Origin: UBA6107 sp964533735
Lineage (GTDB): Bacteria > Chloroflexota > Anaerolineae > Anaerolineales > Anaerolineaceae
Length of the DNA stretch: 64,000 nucleotides
Assembly: GCA_964533735.1 (NCBI GenBank)
Contig: CAZHMD010000003.1
Span: 1 to 64,000, forward strand
Direction of reading: 5' to 3'
Shown: positions 43,758 through 53,524 of the stretch, piece by piece
How positions within the stretch are numbered: position 1 is the first letter of the stretch
How the letters are laid out: every line of letters starts with the position of its first letter
Notes under the pieces: model-generated
Databases searched by the model: none
What the model saw: the letters and a program-made list of their open reading frames with translations, nothing else
Told to the model about the DNA's origin: nothing
Position numbers and translations under genes: made by a program

Positions 43758-43967
43758 ATGTTCCCGGATTTTCGTATTGGTGATACAGTGAAGATGCGAA
43801 AAGTGCATCCTTGCGGTGGTTTTGAATGGAAAATATTCCGCCTGGGTGCCGATATCGGATTGGAATGCCAGACCTGTCAACGCAGGGTACTTCTTTCACG
43901 TCGTGAGCTTGCTCACAAACTCAAATCCATCCTCCCCGCCGAACCTGCCGACGTCATTAAAGAATAG
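43758..43967 (+). CDS. DUF951 family small protein
   Basis: The frame starts at 43665, but the conserved family begins at FPDFRIGDTVKMRKVHPCGG, so ATG 43758 is chosen (69 residues); 43740 is possible. GADIGLECQTCQRR completes the pattern, with cysteines in HPCGG and CQTC suggesting metal binding. DUF951 proteins are usually 60-70 residues and of unknown function, often close to ribosome or cell-division genes. Confidence 0.88.
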   Translation: MFPDFRIGDTVKMRKVHPCGGFEWKIFRLGADIGLECQTCQRRVLLSRRELAHKLKSILPAEPADVIKE

Positions 43968-43993
43968 CAGACTCTACTATATAATAAAATCAT

Positions 43994-44488
43994 ATGCCGA
44001 TCATACCTGCCAATAGCCTCGATTTTATAAGCCGCAGTCCGCAACAAACACAACGGTTGGGTTTTCGGTTAGGTTCATTGCTTAAACCGGGTGATGTTCT
44101 TGGTTTGAGTGGCGACCTGGGTTCTGGTAAAACCACACTTGTCCAGGGGATTGCACAAGGATGGGGGACAATCGATGCGGTTTCAAGTCCTACGTTTGTT
44201 CTCGTAAATAGTTATCGGAGACCGGATTACAGCCTGCTGCATCACCTGGATGCCTACCGCATCGAATCAGCAGTTGAGGCTGAGGATCTCGACCTTGATG
44301 AACTGCTTGCATCCGGGCCTCTGCTGGTGGAATGGATAGAACGAATCGATGCTGCGCTGTCGCCAAATCGACTGATTATCCACATGACCTGGATTGCGGA
44401 TGAACAACGTAATTTGGTTTTCACTCCGGTGGGTAAACATTATGAGCAATTGATGGCCGCTTTCAAGCGGCAGGCATTTGGAGGTTAA
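43994..44488 (+). CDS. tsaE: tRNA threonylcarbamoyladenosine biosynthesis ATPase TsaE
   Basis: The product has 164 residues. Walker A GDLGSGKTTLVQGIAQGWG at 37-55 and SSPTFVLVNSY, then HLDAYRI and VEWIERI, are diagnostic. TsaE works with TsaB and TsaD to make t6A37 in ANN-decoding tRNAs. TATAAT at 43980-43985 lies nine bases before the ATG with no Shine-Dalgarno, so the mRNA may be leaderless. Confidence 0.96.
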   Translation: MPIIPANSLDFISRSPQQTQRLGFRLGSLLKPGDVLGLSGDLGSGKTTLVQGIAQGWGTIDAVSSPTFVLVNSYRRPDYSLLHHLDAYRIESAVEAEDLDLDELLASGPLLVEWIERIDAALSPNRLIIHMTWIADEQRNLVFTPVGKHYEQLMAAFKRQAFGG

Positions 44489-44489
44489 T

Positions 44490-45158
44490 TTGCTCCTGGC
44501 AGTAGATACATCGACTCAAACAATTGGTATAGCACTCTATGAGAACCCACAGGTTGTTGCTGAATTAATTTGGAGAAGTAATAAACACCACACCATTGAA
44601 CTTGCTGCCGCGGTCAAGGATTTGATGAGCAAATGTGGCGTAACCCCTGTTGATTTGTCGCTCCTGGTGTGTGCCCTTGGACCGGGTACTTTTACAGGTT
44701 TACGTATTGGTTTGGCTTTTGTCAAAGGATTGGCACTTTCCCTGAGAATTCCCATTATAGGCATTCCTACATTTGATTTCCTGGCAGCTTCTCAACCGCT
44801 TTCTCATAATCCAATGGTATGTGTGCTTCCGGCGGGTAGATCCAGACTGGCTGTTAGCTGGTATGCCAGCGACGAGACTGCCTGGCGGCTCGACCGCGGA
44901 CCATTAGTGTTAACCCCCCAAGCCCTATCTGACCAGATCGATAGTCCTACAGTAATTTGTGGGGAAATTACCTCTGATGACCGCCAAATTCTTAGCCGCA
45001 AGTGGAAAAACGCCATGGTAACCTCACCGGCTGTTTCAGTTCGCCACCCGGCTATGCTTGCTGAACTTGGCTGGCAGCGTTGGGAAGCTGGACAGCGTGA
45101 CGATCCTGTGGCCTTATCCCCGATCTACCTGCATGTTGCGGGGTCCATACCCGACTAA
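44490..45158 (+). CDS. tsaB: tRNA threonylcarbamoyladenosine protein TsaB
   Basis: TTG 44490 is the start because GGAGG ends five bases upstream; GGAGG is formed by the last codons of tsaE. LLAVDTSTQTIGIALYE begins the ASKHA fold, and LGPGTFTGLRIGLAFVKGLA is the family signature. It is a partner of TsaD in t6A synthesis. The tsaD gene is not next to it here. Confidence 0.95.
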   Translation: MLLAVDTSTQTIGIALYENPQVVAELIWRSNKHHTIELAAAVKDLMSKCGVTPVDLSLLVCALGPGTFTGLRIGLAFVKGLALSLRIPIIGIPTFDFLAASQPLSHNPMVCVLPAGRSRLAVSWYASDETAWRLDRGPLVLTPQALSDQIDSPTVICGEITSDDRQILSRKWKNAMVTSPAVSVRHPAMLAELGWQRWEAGQRDDPVALSPIYLHVAGSIPD

Positions 45159-45664
45159 TGTCTTCTATCGAGTCCGATAACCTTTCAATTCGCAAAATGG
45201 AATCGCGCGACATTCAGACGGTTATCGCGTTGGATCGGCAGTCTTTCTCACTTCCCTGGCCAGAGAGCGCATTTCATTACGAAGTGGAAAAAAACACGGC
45301 TTCCCGTTGTTGGGTGGCGGAATTGTCTGATGAAATAAATAATCCTGTATTGGTGGGCATAATCGTGGTTTGGTTGATCCTGGACGAATTGCATATTGCT
45401 ACAATCGCGGTCGACCCAAAATATCGGCATCACCATGTAGGTCAGCGCCTCCTTGCCCACACACTCATTGACGGTATCGAACAGGGTGCAAATAAAGCAT
45501 ACCTGGAAGTACGAAAAAGTAATGTGGCAGCAAGGGAGCTTTACCATAAATTTGGATTTATCGATGTTGGAGTTCGCCGCTGGTATTACCAGGATAATAG
45601 AGAAGATGCCATCCTGATGAATCTTGAAGATCTGAACAAGGACCGTTTGATTCCATTCCAGTAA
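45158..45664 (+). CDS. rimI: Ribosomal protein S18-alanine N-acetyltransferase RimI
   Basis: The product has 168 residues in a GNAT fold: IQTVIALDRQSFSLPWPESAF, then IATIAVDPKYRHHHVGQRLL (acetyl-CoA loop) and LEVRKSNVAARELYHKFGF. It overlaps tsaB by one base. The tsaE-tsaB-rimI order is widespread in bacteria. Confidence 0.93.
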   Translation: MSSIESDNLSIRKMESRDIQTVIALDRQSFSLPWPESAFHYEVEKNTASRCWVAELSDEINNPVLVGIIVVWLILDELHIATIAVDPKYRHHHVGQRLLAHTLIDGIEQGANKAYLEVRKSNVAARELYHKFGFIDVGVRRWYYQDNREDAILMNLEDLNKDRLIPFQ

Positions 45665-45706
45665 GGTAAAATAAAGACACTTCGCTGATAATGCCCGTGG
45701 AGAATT

Positions 45707-46369
45707 ATGTCCGACTCAATCGAGATCCTCAAAGAAATATCCAGCCAGGTAGCGGTCTGTGAGAAGTGTAAACTGCACCATTCCCGGAAACACTCTGTCC
45801 CTGGAGAAGGACCGCACGACGCAGAAATCCTCTTCATTGGCGAAGGTCCCGGATTCTATGAAAATGAACAGGGACGTCCCTTTGTGGGGCAAGCTGGCAA
45901 GTTCTTAGACGAACTGTTAGTTACTGCAGGGTATAGCCGCGATTCGGTGTTCATCACTAATGTCGTCAAGTGCCGCCCACCGGAAAACCGCGACCCCGAA
46001 TTGGACGAGTTGACCGCTTGCAGTGTTTACCTTGATAAACAAATCGAAACCATCAACCCTCACGTTATTGTCACACTCGGACGAATTTCGATGGCAAAAT
46101 TCCTACCAACTGCGCGAATAAGTTTTGTTCACGGTCAACCTACATGGGTGAATGGACGTTTGATCGTGCCGATGTACCACCCAGCTGCAGCCTTACATCA
46201 ACCTTCTTTAAAGAACACGATAATTGCTGATTTTTCGGCTCTACCAAAAGCCATTGAACAAGCCAAACGAATTACGCCGCGCAATGAAGAGAGTGAGAAG
46301 ATAGATAAAACAGAAGACCAAACACAGTCCAAAATAGAACCACCCGCTGAGCAATTAAGCTTATTTTAA
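45707..46369 (+). CDS. Family 4 uracil-DNA glycosylase
   Basis: The product has 220 residues with SD GGAG. Cysteines CEKC at 17-20, GEGPGFYENEQGRPFVG, TNVVKCRPPENRDP, and MYHPAA match the thermostable Fe-S UDG-4 family, which removes uracil from DNA. The acidic C-terminal tail (about 35 residues) is an extension. It is a housekeeping counterpart of the divergent UDG-like gene at 5905. Confidence 0.95.
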   Translation: MSDSIEILKEISSQVAVCEKCKLHHSRKHSVPGEGPHDAEILFIGEGPGFYENEQGRPFVGQAGKFLDELLVTAGYSRDSVFITNVVKCRPPENRDPELDELTACSVYLDKQIETINPHVIVTLGRISMAKFLPTARISFVHGQPTWVNGRLIVPMYHPAAALHQPSLKNTIIADFSALPKAIEQAKRITPRNEESEKIDKTEDQTQSKIEPPAEQLSLF

Positions 46370-46386
46370 TCAACAACCCAAGGTGA

Positions 46387-47706
46387 ATGATGACAATCGC
46401 AAATGAATTGATTAAAAAACTAAAAAATAAAACTGCGCGAATCGCAGTGCTGGGTATGGGATATGTAGGATTGCCTTTCGCGACGGTTTTTGCCGAAGCT
46501 GGTTTTGAGGTAACTGGAATCGATCCAATCGCTGAGAAGATGAACATGTTGAATTCGGGTAAAAGTTACATAATGGATGTGCCAACTGAGCAAGTTAAGA
46601 GACTAGTGGATGCTGGAAAATTAAAAGGAACCTCTGATTATTCAGTTCTGGCAAAAATTGATGCAGTAGCCATCTGTGTACCGACACCTTTACGCCAAAC
46701 GGGTGACCCGGATCTTTCTTATATCGTCAGCGCGGCTGAAGGGATTGCACCTTATGTTCACACCGGCATGGTGGTTGTATTGGAATCCAGTACCTATCCG
46801 GGAACAACCCGCGAACTGGTTCTGCCAACGCTAACCGAAAAAAGTGGGCTTAAGGTTGGAGAAGACATTTTTGTGGCTTTTTCCCCTGAAAGAGTGGATC
46901 CGGGTCGTGAAGATTGGACTACCAAAAATACTCCCAAGGTGATTGGTGGAATGACCGAAACCTGCACTGAGGTCTCCTCTACCTGGTATAGCCAGGCACT
47001 TGACAAGGTTGTACCTGTTTCCTCTACTGAAGTGGCGGAAATGGCGAAATTGCTCGAAAATACTTTCCGCATGATCAATATCGGGTTCGTAAACGAATTA
47101 GCATTAATGTGCGACCGCTTGGGTGTGGATGTTTGGGAAGTAATCGATGCGGCAGCGACCAAACCGTTTGGCTTCATGAAATTCACACCAGGTCCTGGGC
47201 TGGGGGGGCATTGTATCCCCATCGATCCACTTTACCTTTCATGGAAGTTGCGCTCTCTCAATTACACCGCACGCTTCATTGAACTAGCGTCCGAGATCAA
47301 TACGAGCATGCCGCGATTTGTTATCAGCAAGGTTCAGGATGCGCTGAATGAACATCAAAAATCCCTCAAGGGAAGCAATGTGCTTGTGTTAGGAGCTGCG
47401 TACAAACCTGACATCGACGATTTGCGTGAATCCCCCTCGATAGATGTCATCCGCCTGCTGCAGCAAAAAGGTGCGCTCGTAAGTTATCATGACCCTTATA
47501 TTCCGTGCATTAAACATGATGATTGGACGATAGCATCAATAACGGATTTGGAAAAGACTATCAGAGAAGCAGATTGTGTTGTTATTGTTACTAATCATAG
47601 TGTTTACGACTACACGGCCTTGCTCAAAAATGCCCAACTGATCGTGGACACCCGCAACGCGCTCGGTGCTTCTGGCAGGAATAATCCAAAGGTGGTGAGG
47701 TTGTAA
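46387..47706 (+). CDS. Nucleotide-sugar dehydrogenase (UDP-ManNAc/UDP-Glc type)
   Basis: The product has 439 residues; ATG 46390 is a possible alternative start. VLGMGYVGLPFATVFAEAGF is the NAD site, and PGPGLGGHCIPIDPLYL carries the catalytic cysteine. VLGAAYKPDIDDLRESPS is the C-terminal UDP-binding motif. The length fits WecC/TuaD-type enzymes that make UDP-uronic acids. It starts the surface polysaccharide operon, 17 bases after the UDG stop. Confidence 0.93.
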   Translation: MMTIANELIKKLKNKTARIAVLGMGYVGLPFATVFAEAGFEVTGIDPIAEKMNMLNSGKSYIMDVPTEQVKRLVDAGKLKGTSDYSVLAKIDAVAICVPTPLRQTGDPDLSYIVSAAEGIAPYVHTGMVVVLESSTYPGTTRELVLPTLTEKSGLKVGEDIFVAFSPERVDPGREDWTTKNTPKVIGGMTETCTEVSSTWYSQALDKVVPVSSTEVAEMAKLLENTFRMINIGFVNELALMCDRLGVDVWEVIDAAATKPFGFMKFTPGPGLGGHCIPIDPLYLSWKLRSLNYTARFIELASEINTSMPRFVISKVQDALNEHQKSLKGSNVLVLGAAYKPDIDDLRESPSIDVIRLLQQKGALVSYHDPYIPCIKHDDWTIASITDLEKTIREADCVVIVTNHSVYDYTALLKNAQLIVDTRNALGASGRNNPKVVRL

Positions 47707-48683
47707 TGGCGAAATACCTGGTAACGGGTGCAGCTGGTTTTATAGCCCGGCGTTTAATCGAAGAACTCACCAGCCGTGGTGACGAGGTGGTTGGTGTCGA
47801 CAACCTCAACGATGCTTACGATGTGCGGATTAAGAACTGGCGTCTGGATCAGTTGAAAAAGTTAGAAAGATTTTCCTTTATTAAAGATGACATCTGCCGC
47901 CAAGAGTTGTTCGCTGACCTTCAAAAAGAACACCCTCATTTCGATGCGGTCATTCACCTTGCCGCGCGTGCAGGGGTGCGCCAGGCAGTTGAGATTCCAC
48001 GGGTCTTCCTTGAAACTAATGCCAACGGTACTTTGAACGTATTGGAATGGTGCCGCTTTACCGGGGTCACAAAAATTGTCATGGCATCCACCTCCTCTAT
48101 ATACGGAGCCAACCCGCCTCTGCCAACCCCGGAAACCGCTGATTCCAGTCACCCATTACAGATTTACGCTGCCAGCAAAAAGGCTGCTGAAGCCATGGCG
48201 CATGTCTACCATCATCTTTTCGATCTGGATGTGACGATATTCCGCTTTTTCACCGTCTACGGTCCTGCAGGGCGACCGGATATGGTCATGTTCCGCTTTA
48301 CTCAATGGGTTGCAGAAGGCAAACCGGTTATCGTCACCGGCGATGGCAACCAGATGCGCGGGTTTACCTATGTGGATGACATTGTGCAGGGTTTGATCGC
48401 CGGGATAAAACCGCTTGGCTACGAGATCATCAACTTGGGCGGACATGAGACCATTACCATAAACGACCTTCTCCACAAGATCGAAGAGCGGCTGGGCAAC
48501 AAGGCAAAGGTCAATTACATCGAAAAGAACCGCGCTGATGTTGATGCTAATTGGGCGGATGTACACAAAGCCAATCAATTGCTGCATTGGACACCGGTTG
48601 TATCATTGGATCAAGGGATCACTAACCTTGTTGATTGGTATCTGGAGCACCGTACCTGGGCAAGCCAAATCTCAACCCCATGA
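47706..48683 (+). CDS. NAD-dependent epimerase, UDP-glucuronate 4-epimerase-like
   Basis: The product has 325 residues, overlapping the dehydrogenase by one base. LVTGAAGFIARRLIEEL (Rossmann; the usual G is A in GFIA), catalytic SSIYG and YAASKKAAE (Y-x3-K). VVGVDNLNDAYDVRIKNWRL is typical of UDP-glucuronate 4-epimerases. It would convert the dehydrogenase product. Confidence 0.9.
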   Translation: MAKYLVTGAAGFIARRLIEELTSRGDEVVGVDNLNDAYDVRIKNWRLDQLKKLERFSFIKDDICRQELFADLQKEHPHFDAVIHLAARAGVRQAVEIPRVFLETNANGTLNVLEWCRFTGVTKIVMASTSSIYGANPPLPTPETADSSHPLQIYAASKKAAEAMAHVYHHLFDLDVTIFRFFTVYGPAGRPDMVMFRFTQWVAEGKPVIVTGDGNQMRGFTYVDDIVQGLIAGIKPLGYEIINLGGHETITINDLLHKIEERLGNKAKVNYIEKNRADVDANWADVHKANQLLHWTPVVSLDQGITNLVDWYLEHRTWASQISTP

Positions 48684-50035
48684 AACGATTGACCAACAAA
48701 ATTCAGCAAATTTGGCGGCAGGATCCGATTTTTCAAAGAGTTCTCAAAAACACAGGATACCTGTTCAGTGCCACAACCATCAGCCTGGTGCTGGTCTTTG
48801 TTCAAAGTATCCTGGTTGCCCGATTATTAGGGGTGGTAGCTTTTGGTTTAATCACCATTGTGATGGCTTTTGTTACAAACATTAATCGATTATTTTCCTT
48901 CCGCATGGGGGAGTATGTCATTCGTTTTTTTGGCAAGGAGTTAACTGAGGGAAATCTAACACACGCTGGTGTGGTGGTTAAAACCGCTGCCATTATCGAA
49001 GGTGTAACATCCGTGCTTGCCTTTGTCTTTCTGTGGTTATTAGCTCCACTAGGAGCGACCTTGTTTGCGAAGGATGCGACCGCCGTCAGTCTCATCCGTT
49101 TATTCGGCGCAGCCATCCTCGTCAATTTCGTTACTGAAACATCCACAGGGGTATTGCATGCGACCAATCAATTTAAGAAACAGGCAGGTCTTACCCTGAT
49201 TAGTTCTATTATCACCCTGGTCATGATCACGATCGTTTTTTTCCTGAAGGGAGATATCCTCTTAATACTGTGGGCATACCTTGCTGGCAAATTTATCCTG
49301 GGTCTGGGACCAGTGGTTTTGGCAGATAGGGCATTGACTGTTGTATTGGGGGCTGGTTGGTGGCGAGAAAAGTTTTTCATTTTACCGTCAATTAAGGAGA
49401 TGGCGCGTTTTGCAATCAGCACCAATCTCAGCGCAACAATCAAGCTATTGGTAAGCGAGAGTGAACCTTTATGGGTGGGATTCTTCCTGGATAAACAGGC
49501 GGTCGGATTGTTTAAGATTGCGCTTACAGTGGTCAACCCGCTTATGATGCCCATTTCTCCGATGATTGACACTACGTTTCCGGAAATAGCCCGCAGCGTG
49601 GTACTTAAAAAATGGCATCAGTTAAGGCAACTCTTGAGGCGGACTACTCTCATCGCCTTTGTCTGGACAGGATTTGTGACACTAAGCATGGTTTTACTTG
49701 GAAAGTGGATCATCCGCATTGCATACGGGACGGAATTTATTCTTGCATATCCAGCGTTATTGATCCTCTTAGCAGGCTTCGGTTTTTCGAATATTTTCTT
49801 CTGGAACCGGAAACTTCTTCTAGCGTTTGGTAAAGCGAACATTCCCCTTTACGTCCTGGCTGGCGCAGCCGCGTTAAAGATTGCACTTGCTTTTGCGTTT
49901 GTACCGCAGTATGGGATCAATGCCGAAGCCTGGTTGCTTTCAGGAAACTTTATTCTCTCTGTTGGTTTGCTGGTGATTATTGGCCTTATCCTGATTCGCC
50001 GCAATGAGAAGTTAACAATTATCGAGAGTGCATGA
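48680..50035 (+). CDS. Polysaccharide flippase (Wzx/MOP family)
   Basis: ATG 48680 overlaps the epimerase stop as ATGA; 451 residues. About twelve to fourteen helices (GYLFSATTISLVLVFVQSIL, LVARLLGVVAFGLITIVMAF). Proteins of this fold flip lipid-linked oligosaccharides across the membrane. It overlaps the glycosyltransferase gene by four bases. Confidence 0.88.
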   Translation: MKRLTNKIQQIWRQDPIFQRVLKNTGYLFSATTISLVLVFVQSILVARLLGVVAFGLITIVMAFVTNINRLFSFRMGEYVIRFFGKELTEGNLTHAGVVVKTAAIIEGVTSVLAFVFLWLLAPLGATLFAKDATAVSLIRLFGAAILVNFVTETSTGVLHATNQFKKQAGLTLISSIITLVMITIVFFLKGDILLILWAYLAGKFILGLGPVVLADRALTVVLGAGWWREKFFILPSIKEMARFAISTNLSATIKLLVSESEPLWVGFFLDKQAVGLFKIALTVVNPLMMPISPMIDTTFPEIARSVVLKKWHQLRQLLRRTTLIAFVWTGFVTLSMVLLGKWIIRIAYGTEFILAYPALLILLAGFGFSNIFFWNRKLLLAFGKANIPLYVLAGAAALKIALAFAFVPQYGINAEAWLLSGNFILSVGLLVIIGLILIRRNEKLTIIESA

Positions 50036-51165
50036 GAATCGCATATATCGCAGCCTCAGTAATCCCATCGTGGACAGCCAATAGCGTCCAGGTGATGAAG
50101 GTTTGCCAGGCGTTGTCGCAGAATGGCCACGAGGTGCATCTTTTAGTACCGGGAAAAACGACCACACCATGGAATGAACTGATATCACATTACGGCATCC
50201 AGAATGAATTCCCTGTACATTGGCTAGCATTCAACCCCTTGTTGAAAAAATTTGATTTTGTCTTAACATCCCTGAAACTAACGAAAAAACTGCAGTTGGA
50301 TCTCGTTTACACGCGTTTGTTATGGGCAGCCGTTTTAGCATCGTTGATGGGACTTCCGGTAATCCTTGAAGTACATGACCGCCCTGTTGGTAGAATGGGT
50401 CCCCGGCTGTTCAAACAATTTCTAAAATCGAAAACCGAAAAACGAATTGTCTTGATCACTGATGCATTAAAATCTATTCTTGAAAATGAATATCATCTTC
50501 AATTTAGCCTGGGAGAAATCATCATTGCTCCGGATGGTGTTGATTTGGAGAGATACTCCAACAAGTTAGCTGCTGCATCTGCAAGATCCCAACTTGGGCT
50601 TGAAGACCGTTTCACAGCCGTATACTCTGGCGGTTTTTATGAAGGGCGCGGGCTGGAAAGTCTGGTGGAGTTGGCGAAGCAGTTCCCGGAGGTCAATTTC
50701 TTGTGGGTGGGTGGAAAAAAGGATGTCATAGCAAATTGGCAAAAGAAATTATCAGAATCCAATGTACAGAATATTCAATTAACCGGGTTTGTACCAAATG
50801 AAAAACTGCCGCTTTACCAAATGGCAGCTGAAATCTTGTTAATGCCATATGGAAAGGTCATCGCTGGCAGCAGCGGCGGTAACATTGCTGATGTTTCCAG
50901 CCCGATGAAAATGTTCGAATACATGGCAGCCGGGCGGGTAATACTCACCAGCGATATGCCCGTTTTACGCGAAGTGCTTAATGAGACGAATGCGGCTTTT
51001 TATGTTTCAGAAGATCTGCAGAGTATGGAGCAGGAATTTGTAAGTTTATTGCAGGATGAGGATAAGAGAAATCGATTAGCCAGCCAGGCTCTGATTGATG
51101 TCGAAAAGTACTCCTGGCGGGCACGCATGCAGAGGATCATTTTAAGTGTGGACGGGTTAGTATGA
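50032..51165 (+). CDS. Glycosyltransferase family 4 protein
   Basis: The product has 377 residues with a GT-B fold: the N-terminal AYIAASVIPSWTANSVQVMK, a central linker (IIIAPDGVDLERY), and the C-terminal sugar-nucleotide region (SSPMKMFEYMAAGRVILTSD with E-x7-E-like spacing). It adds a sugar to the lipid-linked chain. Overlaps the next gene by four bases. Confidence 0.9.
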   Translation: MRIAYIAASVIPSWTANSVQVMKVCQALSQNGHEVHLLVPGKTTTPWNELISHYGIQNEFPVHWLAFNPLLKKFDFVLTSLKLTKKLQLDLVYTRLLWAAVLASLMGLPVILEVHDRPVGRMGPRLFKQFLKSKTEKRIVLITDALKSILENEYHLQFSLGEIIIAPDGVDLERYSNKLAAASARSQLGLEDRFTAVYSGGFYEGRGLESLVELAKQFPEVNFLWVGGKKDVIANWQKKLSESNVQNIQLTGFVPNEKLPLYQMAAEILLMPYGKVIAGSSGGNIADVSSPMKMFEYMAAGRVILTSDMPVLREVLNETNAAFYVSEDLQSMEQEFVSLLQDEDKRNRLASQALIDVEKYSWRARMQRIILSVDGLV

Positions 51166-52709
51166 AATACACCAGGCAATTGCGTATTTTTACACTCGAA
51201 ATACTGGGAATCAGTGTGTTGATTGGAACAGCCATTGCGGCATTTAGCCCGGGAGAATTCCTCCCGGGGTTCTGGCGTAGCACTCTATTCAGCCTGTTTC
51301 TGGTGGTGATAATGGCTGCTGCAGTTTGGTTTTTGGAACCGGGGCGAATCGTAGTTGTGATTGCTGCAGCTGCATTTTTGGTTCGTCTTGCGGTCGGAAT
51401 TGGATTGAATTTGGCTCTACCAGATTATGGATATGATACTGATGTTCAAAACGCCGGGTATTTATATTCCGATGCTTTTGTGCGGGATCAGGGTTCTTAT
51501 GCAAAGGCTTTTCCACAAAGAATAGAAAATGCTGATGTTTCAAAACTCTACATAGCTGACCAATATGGCGGCCTTTCCATGATCAGTGTGACAGTTTACC
51601 GTCTTTTCTCTGCGGATCTGCACAGACCCTTATTGATGATCCTCTTTTCGGCGTTTGCCATTGCCTTGGCAGTATTGTTTACCTGGAAGGCTATTATGTT
51701 GGAGTGGGGGTCTACAGTTGCGTTGATCGGGATAATAGTGATGGCTGGTTATCCGGAAGGGATCATACTCGGCAGTTCACAGATGCGCGAACCTGTTCTG
51801 ATTGCACTGGCTGCAATCTCTTTCTGGGCTACCGTTTCTATCAAACAGGGCTTGCGGAGGTTTGGCGTTTACCTCTTGTTTGGAATTGCTACGCTTATGG
51901 CATGTTGGGTTTCTCTCCCAGCTGGGTTGGTGATCCTGATGGTTGAAGTTGGATTCCTGATTTTGGTTTGGATCACCCGGGAGAATGATAAAAAACGCAA
52001 ACGGGTTAAGTGGGGTATGTTTACCATTTTCCTGATGGTTACTCTTTATGCAGGTTGGGGTTGGTTAAAAAATACCCTTTATTATGATGCTTACCTGACT
52101 GAAATTGAGTCTGGAATGGTTGCCTCCATTATAAAAATCATAGGAAACCGCTGGCGTATCCCGTTTGTATTGTTATATGGTCTTATACAGCCTGTTCTTC
52201 CGGCTGCTTTGGTTTATGAATCCTTGCCCGTTTGGAAAGGTATTGCCATCTTCCGCGCTATTGGATGGTACTCTGCAATCCCATTTCTGCTTTACGGGAT
52301 TGTAGTAGTATGGAAAGATTTGCGTAAAAATCAGAATTGGGGATTACTTTGGTTTACTTTGCTGATGGTTGTTTGGGTGGTGGTTTCTTCTGTGCGTGCG
52401 GGTGGTGACCAATGGGATAATCCACGCTATCGCGCGATCTTCCTGCCATGGCTGGCACTCATCATAGGTTGGGTATGGCTGCACTTGCGACAATCAAAAT
52501 CTACCTGGTTCTGGAGGATCGTCTTTTTGGAAGTAGCGTTCGTGCTCCTTTTTACCAATTGGTACTTCAACAGGATTTTGTTAATTGGCATTCCGATCCC
52601 TATCAATACCTTATTGATTTCTTACTGCATCCTATTGGTGACAGTTATCGTTTCAGGTGTTATATGGGATCAGATGCGTCGGAAGCCAGTGGCCAGTGAC
52701 CCATCTTAA
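51162..52709 (+). CDS. Polytopic membrane protein, GT-C-like
   Basis: The product has 515 residues and about twelve helices. The periplasmic loop after the third helix (LPDYGYDTDVQNAGYLY, IADQYGGLSMISVTVYRLF) and the conserved GSSQMREPVLIALAA resemble membrane glycosyltransferases of the GT-C class and related polymerases. The exact role (ligase, polymerase or sugar transferase) is unknown. It follows the GT4 gene in the same operon. Confidence 0.65.
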   Translation: MKYTRQLRIFTLEILGISVLIGTAIAAFSPGEFLPGFWRSTLFSLFLVVIMAAAVWFLEPGRIVVVIAAAAFLVRLAVGIGLNLALPDYGYDTDVQNAGYLYSDAFVRDQGSYAKAFPQRIENADVSKLYIADQYGGLSMISVTVYRLFSADLHRPLLMILFSAFAIALAVLFTWKAIMLEWGSTVALIGIIVMAGYPEGIILGSSQMREPVLIALAAISFWATVSIKQGLRRFGVYLLFGIATLMACWVSLPAGLVILMVEVGFLILVWITRENDKKRKRVKWGMFTIFLMVTLYAGWGWLKNTLYYDAYLTEIESGMVASIIKIIGNRWRIPFVLLYGLIQPVLPAALVYESLPVWKGIAIFRAIGWYSAIPFLLYGIVVVWKDLRKNQNWGLLWFTLLMVVWVVVSSVRAGGDQWDNPRYRAIFLPWLALIIGWVWLHLRQSKSTWFWRIVFLEVAFVLLFTNWYFNRILLIGIPIPINTLLISYCILLVTVIVSGVIWDQMRRKPVASDPS

Positions 52710-52747
52710 TCGTGAATGAATCTCGATAGTGTCACTTTAAACAAAAT

Positions 52748-53479
52748 ATGAAGACTATTTACTTATCCCCTCATCTTGACGACGCAATCTTTTCCTGTGG
52801 AGGGATCATTTCACAACAAGTATCACATGGGCAAAAGGTTGAAGTGTGGTCTTTTTTTACGGCAGATCCGCCAGTGGACGGATTGACTCCCTTTGCACGC
52901 ATGTTGCACCGAAGGTGGGGGAAAAAACAAAACCCGTATCAAACCAGAAGGGACGAGGACATCGCTGCATGCAGATTGCTTTCATTGAATTGGAGGCATT
53001 TTGGATATCAGGATTGTATTTACCGTCGTTACCCACAAACCAACGCACCGTTGGTTAGGAATAAGCGGGATCTTTTCAAACCAAGACGCGAAAAAGAATA
53101 TGATCTCATCAAATCGATAATGCAAAACGTGGACCTCTATCTTACAGAGGTGGATACACTTGTAATTCCAATGGGTGTTGGTACACATATTGATCATCTA
53201 CTCATTCGAGAAATTGCGAGCCTATATCCAAATCCGAAGTTTTTCTACCCCGATTATCCATATTCCGGCACGCTACAATCAACAAAAAAATTAAACTTAC
53301 CTGAAGAGACGAAGAAGTGGGAGTATCACCTGGCAGGAGAAGATCTTTTGCATTGGCAGAGCGCAGCAAGATGTTATTCTTCCCAGGTCAGTTCGTTTTG
53401 GGATTCTCCAATCAGTATGGAGAAAGACATCGCACGATATGCGGTGTCTGCAGTGGGGTGCTCGCTCTGGTCTTCCTGA
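52748..53479 (+). CDS. PIG-L family deacetylase
   Basis: The product has 243 residues. SPHLDDAIFSCGGIIS is the zinc/aspartate motif (PHxDD), and MGVGTHIDHLLIREIA contains the second histidine pair. These enzymes remove acetyl groups from N-acetylglucosamine-containing lipids. It ends the polysaccharide operon, 38 bases after the polytopic gene. Confidence 0.92.
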   Translation: MKTIYLSPHLDDAIFSCGGIISQQVSHGQKVEVWSFFTADPPVDGLTPFARMLHRRWGKKQNPYQTRRDEDIAACRLLSLNWRHFGYQDCIYRRYPQTNAPLVRNKRDLFKPRREKEYDLIKSIMQNVDLYLTEVDTLVIPMGVGTHIDHLLIREIASLYPNPKFFYPDYPYSGTLQSTKKLNLPEETKKWEYHLAGEDLLHWQSAARCYSSQVSSFWDSPISMEKDIARYAVSAVGCSLWSS

Positions 53480-53508
53480 TGTACCGGAATTTCAGAATTT
53501 CTCCTTAT

Positions 53509-53516
53509 GCTATACT
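53509..53516 (+). promoter_or_regulatory. Extended -10 promoter of the MutL-like cluster
   Basis: TGCTATACT is an extended -10 box (TGn plus TATACT at 53511-53516). The predicted transcription start falls at or within two bases of the ATG at 53525, and no Shine-Dalgarno is seen, so a leaderless message is likely. Confidence 0.55.
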
Positions 53517-53524
53517 TTAATTGA

